NCBI RefSeq assembly: GCF_000971255.1 | Contig: NZ_BBMC01000002.1 | Location: 248,001-312,000, forward strand | From: Demequina rhizosphaerae | Lineage (GTDB): Bacteria > Actinomycetota > Actinomycetes > Actinomycetales > Demequinaceae | Direction of reading: 5' to 3' | DNA: 64,000 bases | Shown here: positions 8,870 to 15,606 of the stretch, piece by piece | Layout: every line of letters begins with the position of its first letter | How positions within the stretch are numbered: the first letter of the stretch is position 1 | Made by a program: the position numbers and the translations under genes | Notes under the pieces: model-generated | Told to the model about the DNA's origin: nothing | The model's input: the letters and a program-made list of their open reading frames with translations, nothing else | Database searches by the model: none

Positions 8870-9853
8870 CTATCCGGCGGTGAGCACCAGCATGCCGGTG
8901 TAGGCGATCCACGCCGTCAGCAGCACGCCGCCCTCGAGGCGGCTGATGCGGCCGTGGTCGCCGGGGCGGTACGCCATGAGCAGCAGCGCGCCGGTCATCG
9001 CGAGCATGACCGGCAGGTCGCGGGTGACGGCCTCCTGGTCGACCGCCATGGGCGCGATGAGGGCCGCGAGGCCGACGACGGCGAGCGTGTTGAAGATGTT
9101 CGAGCCGATGACGTTGCCGAGCACGAGCTCGGTCTCCCGCCGTCGGGCGGCCGCGACCGCGGCGGCGAGCTCGGGTGCCGAGGTTCCGATCGCGACGATG
9201 GTGAGGCCGATGACGAGGTCGGACCAGCCGAGGCGCTCCGCGATCCCGACGGCGCCCCACACGAGCACGCGCGACGCGGCGAGGAGCAGGACGATGCCGC
9301 CGATGGTCCACCCCCACGCGGCGCGGCGCGTCATGCCGGCGCGCTCCTCGCGTGCCTCCCGCTCCTCGACCTCGATGGCGAGCTCCTCCTCCGGCTCGCC
9401 CGGGCGGCGGCGCGCGGCGCCGATCGACCACGCGAGCTGCGCCCCCAGCACGAGCAGGAGCACCACGGCGTCGAGGCGCGAGATGCTCCCGTCGAGCATC
9501 GTCAGCCCCAGCACGAGCGAGACGCCGAGGAGCATCGGCAGCTCGCGGCTGAGGACGCCGCGATGCACGATCACCGGGATGATGAGCGCCGTCGTGCCGA
9601 GGATGAGCCCGATGTTGGCGATGTTCGAGCCCATGGCGTTGCCGAGCGCGATCTCGGGGTTGCCGCCGGCCGCGGCGAAGGCCGAGACGGCGAGCTCGGG
9701 GGCGGAGGTGCCGAAGCCGACGACGAGCATGCCGACGAGCAGCGGCGCCATGCCGAGGTGGATCGCGACCGCGGAGGCGCCGGCGACGAAGCGGTCCGCG
9801 CTCCAGGCGAGTGCGGCGAGACCCAGGAGGGTCGCGAGGATCGCCGCCGTCAT
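8870..9853 (-). CDS. Na+/Ca2+ exchanger family membrane protein (CaCA, YrbG-like)
   Basis: Cation antiporter of 327 residues with the two inverted alpha repeats of the CaCA superfamily: VGFGTSAPELAVS with GNAMGSNIANIG in the first half, and VAIGTSAPELAAA with GNVIGSNIFNTL in the second. These supply the ion-binding acidic residues. Around ten hydrophobic segments flank a short charged loop (EEELAIEVEEREAREE) in the middle. Start ATG at 9853. It stands alone, with 58 bases to the FNT gene. Ion specificity (calcium or another divalent cation) cannot be judged. Confidence 0.92.
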   Translation of the reverse strand: MTAAILATLLGLAALAWSADRFVAGASAVAIHLGMAPLLVGMLVVGFGTSAPELAVSAFAAAGGNPEIALGNAMGSNIANIGLILGTTALIIPVIVHRGVLSRELPMLLGVSLVLGLTMLDGSISRLDAVVLLLVLGAQLAWSIGAARRRPGEPEEELAIEVEEREAREERAGMTRRAAWGWTIGGIVLLLAASRVLVWGAVGIAERLGWSDLVIGLTIVAIGTSAPELAAAVAAARRRETELVLGNVIGSNIFNTLAVVGLAALIAPMAVDQEAVTRDLPVMLAMTGALLLMAYRPGDHGRISRLEGGVLLTAWIAYTGMLVLTAG

Positions 9854-9900
9854 GGTCCGAGCCTAGTGAGGGCCGGCGGCCCCGATGCCGGCGCCGCGCG

Positions 9901-10071
9901 TCAGAGCCATCCCTTGCGGACCGCGGCGACCCCCAGCTGGAGCCGCGTCTCCACGTCGGCGCGGTCCATGAGCTCGCGCACGCGCCGCTGGACGGTCCGC
10001 AGCGACACCCCGGTCCGGCTCGCGATCGAGCCGTCGGTGAGCCCCAGCTCGAGCAGCGCGAGGACCTCGCG
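9901..10071 (-). pseudogene. LuxR-type HTH remnant (5' part missing)
   Basis: The minus-strand reading frame ending at 9901 encodes a C-terminal LuxR/GerE helix-turn-helix: EVLALLELGLTDGSIASRTG, then VSLRTVQRRVRELM and a tail ending RKGWL. The match stops upstream of the EREVLALL segment at about 10070, exactly where an unrelated plus-strand coding remnant begins. No start codon, receiver or sensor domain is attached. This looks like the last 55–60 codons of a regulator whose rest has been deleted or moved. The frame stays open further upstream, but the residues there are arginine/histidine-rich and resemble nothing. Confidence 0.7.
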
Positions 10072-10185
10072 TTCGTGGAGTGCAACTTCCTCGTGCGCAA
10101 CCCGACGGTGGCCGACGTGCCGACGCCGCAGACGAAGTACAAGGGCGTGACGCTGGACCAGGTCCTCGCGACCTTCGCCGGCTGA
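10072..10185 (+). pseudogene. C-terminal remnant of an unidentified protein
   Basis: A plus-strand frame beginning abruptly near 10072 (FVECNFLVRNPTVADVPTP and on) runs to a TGA at 10185 and ends DQVLATFAG. Composition and codon use look like real coding sequence, and a strong terminator hairpin follows at once, as expected for a native gene end. Upstream in the same frame the residues are the antisense of the LuxR remnant. I do not recognise the parent protein. It is interpreted as a truncated gene fused head-on to the LuxR remnant. Confidence 0.55.
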
Positions 10186-10202
10186 CGCATCACCTCACGG
10201 AG

Positions 10203-10231
10203 GGGGTCGGGGCTCACGCCCCGGCCCCCTT
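10203..10231 (+). terminator. Terminator hairpin after the gene remnant
   Basis: GGGGGTCGGGGC, a short loop, then GCCCCGGCCCCC form a strong GC stem about 20 bases after the stop codon at 10185. It lacks a long T-run, as is usual in this genome. Confidence 0.65.
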
Positions 10232-10286
10232 CGGCGTTCGTCACCCCGTCGCGCAAGGCACCCCTCAAACCTGCTGTCACCCCTGC

Positions 10287-10299
10287 TAAAGTGCCCACA
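10287..10299 (+). promoter_or_regulatory. Leaderless promoter of the lipoprotein gene
   Basis: The -10-like hexamer TAAAGT (10287–10292, preceded by TGC as an extended -10) ends exactly six bases before the ATG at 10299, so transcription would start at or next to the A of the start codon. No ribosome-binding site is present. Confidence 0.5.
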
Positions 10300-10736
10300 T
10301 GCACCCGAGAGCAGCGCGGCGCGCAGCGGTTGCCGTGGCGGTCCTCGCGCTCGCCGGGTGCGCCGTCGCCGACCAGGGGGCCGCGACTCCGCACCTCCCG
10401 GACGGCGTGACCGCCTCCGAGTCCGCGGTGATCGAGGGGCCGCTCGTGTCGGAGGAGTCCTGGGGGCACCAGTGCTTCTCGGTCGCGACGGAGGATGGAC
10501 CGGCAGCGCTCATCGCGGGCCACCTCGCATCGTCATGGCCCAACGGCAACCATCTGATGGGCCCCGCTCCCGACGGGCCCATCGCGATCGCTCGCGACGA
10601 GCACGTCGAGCTCGCCGGGGAGTGGGTCTCGGGCGAGGACTACGACGAGATGCGCGGCCGCTGCCCCGACAAGGACGAGTACTTCGCGATCGCCAGGGTC
10701 GTCTCGATCGACGGCGAGCCGGTCGAGGACGGGTAG
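10299..10736 (+). CDS. Hypothetical lipoprotein
   Basis: Protein of 145 residues with a short charged N-terminus, a hydrophobic stretch (AAVAVAVLALAGC) and a lipobox LAGC, so it is probably exported and lipid-anchored on the outer face of the membrane. After the cysteine it is acidic and contains two further cysteines (HQCFS, GRCPD) that could form a disulfide. No family is recognised. It appears to be transcribed from its own leaderless promoter and ends against the tmRNA gene, sharing a bidirectional hairpin. Confidence 0.8.
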   Translation: MHPRAARRAAVAVAVLALAGCAVADQGAATPHLPDGVTASESAVIEGPLVSEESWGHQCFSVATEDGPAALIAGHLASSWPNGNHLMGPAPDGPIAIARDEHVELAGEWVSGEDYDEMRGRCPDKDEYFAIARVVSIDGEPVEDG

Positions 10737-10746
10737 CCCGGGCGCG

Positions 10747-10786
10747 CGAAAGCCCCCGGCGCCGCGAGGGCGTCGAGGGCTTTCGC
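10747..10786. terminator. Bidirectional terminator between lipoprotein gene and ssrA
   Basis: GCGAAAGCCC and GGGCTTTCGC form a perfect 10-base outer stem enclosing a second near-complementary pair (CGGCGCC/GGCGTCG). It lies between two convergent transcripts and can serve both. Confidence 0.75.
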
Positions 10787-10792
10787 CAACCG

Positions 10793-11158
10793 TGGAGATG
10801 CCGGGAATCGAACCCGGGTCCGCATGTCCAAACCGAAGTCTTCTCCGGGCGCAGCCTGAAGAAGGTTTTCTCGGCCCCTCACCCACCATCAGGCAGGTGG
10901 TGAGCGGGCCCAGTCATCTAAGAGTCCCGCAGCCCCCGGTGACGAAGGGCTGAAGCAAGTTCCCTAGTCGACGCCAGGATCCGGGTCGGGAACACCCCCG
11001 GGCTGACGGACTTCATGGCGCTCGCTTAGGCAGCGAGGGCGAAGTCGGTGCGCTTGGAATCGGCACCTATTGGTTTGCAGGGGTCGTTAACGAGATAACC
11101 CTGCGTTCTCGGCCCGCTTCCCTTCGGAAGTAAACACACGTCGAAACCGATCATCCCC
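10793..11158 (-). ncRNA. ssrA: Transfer-messenger RNA (tmRNA)
   Basis: The RNA rescues stalled ribosomes together with SmpB. Read on the minus strand, the 5' end GGGGAUG pairs with CAUCUCC at the 3' end, and the T-arm GGGTTCGATTCCC precedes the acceptor. The mRNA-like part (11026–11064) encodes ADSKRTDFALAA followed by TAA, a typical actinobacterial degradation tag resembling the mycobacterial ADS…ALAA tags. After the discriminator A the genome reads CGG, so the 3' CCA is not encoded and must be added. Upstream, CATAAC sits six bases before the 5' end as a likely -10 box. Confidence 0.95.
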
Positions 11159-11223
11159 TGTGCAGTTATGACACCAGTCTACCGGGACGACCGACACCGC
11201 CCAAGACCCGGGCGGCGGGCACC

Positions 11224-11997
11224 CTAGAGCTCCAGCCGCACCGCGGTCTCGAGCGCGACCTCGATGGACGCATGCCAGCCGTCCTTGAGCGCGGCGTTCT
11301 TCTCCGAGTACAGGCTCGCGCCCGCGACCAGGTTCGACGAGCACGCGCAGATCATGCCCGCCCGCAGGCCCCGCAGCCGTGCGACCACGTACATCGCGGA
11401 GCTCTCCATCTCCACGTTGAGGATCCCCATCCGCGACAGCTCGGCGATCCACTCCGGACCCTCGGCGTAGAACGCGTCGTCGGTCGCGTTGATCCCGGAG
11501 AACAGACCGCGACCGGTGCCCTCCACCAGCTCCTCGGCCACCTCGCGGAGCGACGATGCGATGGTGAGGTCGGGCACCGCGGGGAAGCCCGGGTGCACAT
11601 ACGCGGCCGTCGTGCCGTCGTTGCGCAGCGATCCCTCCGACACGAGCAGGTCGCCGGGCTCGATCCCGGGCTGCAGCGCCGCGCTCGAGCCCACCCGGAT
11701 GAAGGACGTGACGCCCACCCGCGCGAGCTCCTCGACCGCGATGGCGGTCGACGGGCAGCCCATGCCGGTGGAGGTCGCGGTGATGAGCCGGCCCTTGTAG
11801 TACCCGGTCATGGTGCGGTGCTCGCGGCGGTGGGCGACCTCGGTGACGTCGGTGAGGTGCTCGGCGATCATGGGCACGCGGAACGGGTCGCCCGGCAGGA
11901 GGGCGACGGTGCCGACCTCCCCCGGCGCGAGGCCCACGTGGTACTGGCGGGCATCGATCCCCGCGGTGGACTTGTCGACGATGGTGGGCTCGGACAT
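11224..11997 (-). CDS. udp: Uridine phosphorylase family nucleosidase
   Basis: Nucleoside phosphorylase of 257 residues that splits uridine-type nucleosides with phosphate to give base and ribose-1-phosphate (pyrimidine salvage). Family features are LLPGDPFRVPMIAEH near the N-terminus (phosphate site), STGMGCPSTAIAVEEL, and ILNVEMESSAMYVVA with the glutamate/methionine/glutamate ribose-binding set. The ATG at 11997 has a ggaga ribosome site. It is encoded alone between tmRNA and a TetR gene. Substrate preference (uridine versus purine nucleosides) is inferred from the best overall likeness. Confidence 0.9.
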   Translation of the reverse strand: MSEPTIVDKSTAGIDARQYHVGLAPGEVGTVALLPGDPFRVPMIAEHLTDVTEVAHRREHRTMTGYYKGRLITATSTGMGCPSTAIAVEELARVGVTSFIRVGSSAALQPGIEPGDLLVSEGSLRNDGTTAAYVHPGFPAVPDLTIASSLREVAEELVEGTGRGLFSGINATDDAFYAEGPEWIAELSRMGILNVEMESSAMYVVARLRGLRAGMICACSSNLVAGASLYSEKNAALKDGWHASIEVALETAVRLEL

Positions 11998-12066
11998 GAG
12001 CGGTCTCCGGCGCAGGACCCGAGGAGCGGGGCCCGCCCCTAGCGGAGGGCCTGCGTGCGGCCGATG

Positions 12067-12651
12067 CTAGCCCGCGGGTGTTTCGGGGGCGTTGCCCGCG
12101 CGCACCGAGGGGAAGCCGGCGACGATGCGCCAGATCCAGGTCGCCGCATCGTCCGCCCGCGGGCGGTCGGCCATGGTGAGCCACTCCCCGATGACGCCGA
12201 GCACGAGTCCCGTGATGCCGGCGGCGACCACGTCGACCGGGACGGAGCGCGGCACGATCGGCTCGGCCGCCGGCGCGAGGTCGCGGATCGCGTCGCGCGC
12301 GTTGGCCCGCAGCCGGGACAGCACCGCGCCGTAGCCGGGCTCGGTGAAGACGCGCGCGTAGAGGTCGGCGTTCTGCTCGATGTGGCGGAGGAAGACCACG
12401 AGGGCCTCCGGCGGCTCGTCGGAGCCGAACTCGATGGACTCGAGGCTCGCGCCGGCCTCCTCCGCGAAGAGGTCGAGCGCATCCGCGAGCAGCGTCTCCT
12501 TGTCGGAGTAGTGCTGGTAGAACGTGCTCCGGTTGACGCCGGCACGCGCCGCGATGTCGCTCACCGACACCTCGTCGACGCCGCGCTCGCGCGCGAGCGC
12601 GAAGAGCGCCTCCTGCAGGCGTCTCCGGGTCTTGACGATGCGTGCGTCCAC
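12067..12651 (-). CDS. TetR family repressor, probably of the MMPL exporter
   Basis: Regulator of 194 residues with the N-terminal TetR helix-turn-helix: VSVSDIAARAGVNRSTFYQHYSDKETLL. The C-terminal half is a divergent ligand-binding domain. The GTG at 12651 places the helix-turn-helix at the usual distance from the N-terminus; a TTG 36 bases upstream would also keep the frame open. It is divergent from the MMPL transporter gene, and the intervening 189 bases contain a repeated operator-like sequence (12703–12731). By analogy with TetR/MmpL pairs it should repress the exporter and itself. Confidence 0.88.
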   Translation of the reverse strand: MDARIVKTRRRLQEALFALARERGVDEVSVSDIAARAGVNRSTFYQHYSDKETLLADALDLFAEEAGASLESIEFGSDEPPEALVVFLRHIEQNADLYARVFTEPGYGAVLSRLRANARDAIRDLAPAAEPIVPRSVPVDVVAAGITGLVLGVIGEWLTMADRPRADDAATWIWRIVAGFPSVRAGNAPETPAG

Positions 12652-12702
12652 GCGGCGATTGTGGCACCTCGGCACCCGGTTCACCAAGCGATAACCAACA
12701 TC

Positions 12703-12731
12703 TGTCGTACAACTCGCCGAATTGTCCTACA
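12703..12731. promoter_or_regulatory. TetR operator candidate between regulator and MMPL gene
   Basis: TGTCGTACAA and TTGTCCTACA (12722–12731) form an imperfect inverted repeat with a 9-base spacer. The same bases can also be read as direct repeats TGTCGTACA/TGTCCTACA 21 bases (two helical turns) apart. The second copy covers TACACT (12728–12733), a likely -10 box for the transporter gene. Confidence 0.6.
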
Positions 12732-12840
12732 CTGGCCGAAGGCCCAGCCGTCCGTCCCGGAGCACCCGCCCGCGCGACCGTCGGCCGGCCCCGGCATCGT
12801 CGCCAGTCCCCCTCCTGGACCCCATGAGAAAGGCTCCCCT

Positions 12841-15432
12841 GTGGCCCACCTCCTCTACCGCATCGGCCGCGCGTCGGCCATGCGGCCGATCGTCGCGATC
12901 ATCGCGTGGCTCCTCGCCCTCGGTGTCGCCGGCGGCGGCTTCGTCGCGTTCGGCGGAACCCTGACCGACAGCTTCTCCATCCCCGGGCTCGAGACCGAGA
13001 AGGTCACCGACCAGCTCAAGGAGGAGATCCCCGAGCTCGCGGGCGGCTCCGCCCGCGCGGTCTTCCAGACCGAGGACGGCTCGGAGTTCACCGCCGAGCA
13101 GATCCAGGGCGTCAAGGACGCGCTGGCCGCCGCCGAGGAGGTCGGCTCCGTCACCGGCTTCGTCGACCCGTTCGACACCCAGCAGCAGCTCGAGGAGCAG
13201 ACGGCGCAGCTCGAGGCCGCGCCGCAGCAGATCGAGGACGGTCGCGCGCAGATCGCTGCCGGCCAGGAGCAGCTCGACGCGGGTCAGGCGCAGCTCGACG
13301 CCGCCCGCGAGCAGCTCGAGGCGAACCAGGCGCAGCTCGACGCCGCCATCGAGGCGGCCAAGCAGGACGCCACGTACCTGCTCGCGCAGCAGGAGTTCAT
13401 CGACCAGCAGGCGCAGCTCGACGCGGCGTCGGCCCAGCTGGACGAGCAGCAGCAGCAGATCGACGCGCAGCAGACCCAGCTCGACGAGGGCCTCGTGGAG
13501 CTCGAGGAGCAGGCCGCGCAGCTCGAGCTCGGCGCGCAGCTCGCGGACGCGACGTCGGACATCCGCAGCGTCTCCGAGGACGGCACCACCGCGCTCGGCA
13601 TCATCCAGTTCGACGCGAGCGTCTACGAGGTCGTGCAGGAGGACAAGGACGAGGTCATCGCGCTCGTGAGCGCGGCCGTCCCCGCCGGCGTCACCGTGAA
13701 CTTCTCCGCCGACATCGCCACGAGCGTCGAGGGCGTCCTGGGCGTCGGCGAGGTCGTCGGCGTGCTGCTCGCGTTCGTCGTCCTCATGGTGATGATGCGC
13801 GCGATCTGGCCGGCCCTCATGCCGATCATCACCTCGGTGCTCGGCGTCGGCGTCGGCGTCGCCACCGCGCTGGCGTTCTCGGGCGTGGTCGAGATGTCCT
13901 CGGTCACCCCGATCCTCGGCGTCATGCTCGCGCTCGCCGTGGGCATCGACTACTCGCTGTTCATCGTCAACCGCCACCGCGAGCAGTACAAGCGCGGCAT
14001 GCAGCTGCACGAGTCGATCGGCCTCGCCAACGGCACGTCCGGCAACGCGGTCGTCTTCGCCGGCTCGACCGTCATCGTGGCGCTGCTCGCGCTCAACATC
14101 ACGGGCATCCCGTTCCTCGGCATCATGGGCACCGTCGGCGCGTTCTGCGTCGGCATCGCGGTGCTCGTGGCGGTGACCCTCACCCCGGCCGTCCTCGGCC
14201 TCATCGGCCACCGCGTGCTCGGGAAGAAGGCACGCGCCACGATCGGCGCGCCCGAGCACGCCGAGGCCCCGGTCGAGCCGATGCGCACCGGCCGCGCGCT
14301 GCTGCGCCTCACCGCCGCCGTGGTCGGCCTGCTCATCCTCGCGATCCCCGCGATGTCGATGCGCCTGGGCCTGCCGGACGGCACCCAGGAGCCCACCGAC
14401 TCGACCCAGTACATCGCGTACAAGACTGTCGACGAGAAGTTCGGCGAGGGCGTCAACGGCACGCTCCTCGTCACCGCGGACCTGCCCGAGGCGGTCGTGG
14501 ACGAGGACCTCCTCGCTGCCCAGGTCGACATCGCCAACGAGCTCATGGCCAACGACGACGTCTCCGCGGTCGCGCCGGCGGGCTCGTCGGAGGACAACGG
14601 CTTCCTCGCCTTCCAGGTGATCCCGAACGAGGGCCCGTCGAGCGAGTCGACCGTCGCGCTGGTCGAGGACCTGCGCGCGCTGTCCCCGCTCGAGGACGGC
14701 ACCGTCATCGGCGTCGCGGGCGAGGCCAGCGGCAACATCGACGTCTCGCGGAAGCTCGACGAGGCGCTGCCGCTCTACCTCGCGATCGTGGTGGGTCTGT
14801 CGATCATCATCCTGATCGTGGTGTTCCGCTCGCTGCTGGTGCCGCTCATCGCGACGCTCGGCTTCGTCCTGTCGCTGTTCGCGGCGTTCGGCGCCGTCAC
14901 CGCGGTGTTCCAGTGGGGCTGGCTCGGCTCGCTCTTCGGCGTCCACGACCCGGGCCCGGTGCTGAGCTTCCTGCCCATCCTCTTCACGGGCATCCTGTTC
15001 GGCCTCGCGATGGACTACCAGCTGTTCCTCACGACCGGCATGCGGGAGGCGTACGTGCACGGCATGGACGCCCGCCGCTCGGTGGTCTCGGGCCTTCGTC
15101 ACGGCCGCGCGGTCGTGACGGCCGCCGCGATCATCATGATCTCGGTCTTCGGCGGCTTCGTGTTCTCGCACATCGCGATGATCCGCCCGATGGGCTTCGG
15201 CCTCGCGATGGGAGTCCTCTTCGACGCCTTCGTGGTCCGCATGGTCATCGTGCCGGCGATCATGCACCTGGTCGGCGAGAAGGCCTGGTGGCTGCCCGGA
15301 TGGCTCGACCGGATCCTCCCGAACGTCGACGTCGAGGGCGCGGCGCTCGAGCGCGAGCACCCCGTGCCTCACGCCGAGGAGACCGCGGGCTCCGTGGACG
15401 ACGCGGACGACGCGGAGGCCGCCAGGGCCTGA
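12841..15432 (+). CDS. MMPL-family RND transporter
   Basis: Inner-membrane exporter of 863 residues with the duplicated MMPL architecture: a transmembrane helix near residue 20, a large outer domain, a bundle of helices containing GIDYSLFIVNRHREQYK, then a second outer domain and helix bundle with AMDYQLFLTTGMREAY. Each bundle has the Asp-Tyr pair of the proton relay. Between about residues 110 and 240 the first outer domain holds a long coiled coil of repeated QAQLDAA-type heptads. The GTG start at 12841 has gagaaagg seven bases upstream. Repression by the divergent TetR gene is likely. Substrate (lipid, drug or fatty acid) is unknown. Confidence 0.92.
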   Translation: MAHLLYRIGRASAMRPIVAIIAWLLALGVAGGGFVAFGGTLTDSFSIPGLETEKVTDQLKEEIPELAGGSARAVFQTEDGSEFTAEQIQGVKDALAAAEEVGSVTGFVDPFDTQQQLEEQTAQLEAAPQQIEDGRAQIAAGQEQLDAGQAQLDAAREQLEANQAQLDAAIEAAKQDATYLLAQQEFIDQQAQLDAASAQLDEQQQQIDAQQTQLDEGLVELEEQAAQLELGAQLADATSDIRSVSEDGTTALGIIQFDASVYEVVQEDKDEVIALVSAAVPAGVTVNFSADIATSVEGVLGVGEVVGVLLAFVVLMVMMRAIWPALMPIITSVLGVGVGVATALAFSGVVEMSSVTPILGVMLALAVGIDYSLFIVNRHREQYKRGMQLHESIGLANGTSGNAVVFAGSTVIVALLALNITGIPFLGIMGTVGAFCVGIAVLVAVTLTPAVLGLIGHRVLGKKARATIGAPEHAEAPVEPMRTGRALLRLTAAVVGLLILAIPAMSMRLGLPDGTQEPTDSTQYIAYKTVDEKFGEGVNGTLLVTADLPEAVVDEDLLAAQVDIANELMANDDVSAVAPAGSSEDNGFLAFQVIPNEGPSSESTVALVEDLRALSPLEDGTVIGVAGEASGNIDVSRKLDEALPLYLAIVVGLSIIILIVVFRSLLVPLIATLGFVLSLFAAFGAVTAVFQWGWLGSLFGVHDPGPVLSFLPILFTGILFGLAMDYQLFLTTGMREAYVHGMDARRSVVSGLRHGRAVVTAAAIIMISVFGGFVFSHIAMIRPMGFGLAMGVLFDAFVVRMVIVPAIMHLVGEKAWWLPGWLDRILPNVDVEGAALEREHPVPHAEETAGSVDDADDAEAARA

Positions 15433-15448
15433 CGCCCGCCGCACGATC

Positions 15449-15482
15449 GAGGCCCGCATCCCCTCCGGGGGGTGCGGGCCTC
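15449..15482 (+). terminator. Terminator after the MMPL gene
   Basis: GAGGCCCGCA…TGCGGGCCTC is a perfect 10-base outer stem with an inner CCCC/GGGG pairing, 16 bases past the stop codon. Confidence 0.8.
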
Positions 15483-15523
15483 GCTCGTTCCAGGGATTGC
15501 CGATGACGCTGGTGCGGCATGTA

Positions 15524-15586
15524 GACGGATGACCCGCGCTTGACGGCCACATCCGTCACGCCGGCTCACCTGCGTCACATCCGTCA
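15524..15586. repeat. Cluster of three ATCCGTC words in a convergent intergenic region
   Basis: acatccgtca occurs at 15549–15558 and again at 15577–15586 (28 bases apart). The inverted form gacggat lies at 15524–15530. The cluster sits between the MMPL terminator and the 3' end of the DUF2207 gene. Function is not apparent. Confidence 0.4.
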
Positions 15587-15606
15587 TCGGGAGTCTCGGC
15601 GACGGG

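Noticed and set aside
10793..11158. A tRNA gene suggested by the GGTTCGATTCCC arm
   Set aside because: The arm belongs to the tRNA-like domain of tmRNA; no anticodon arm fits within tRNA distance.
12055..12840. A 262-codon upstream extension of the MMPL frame
   Set aside because: It runs antisense through the TetR gene and the operator; the GTG at 12841 has a ribosome site and the first transmembrane helix follows at the expected place.
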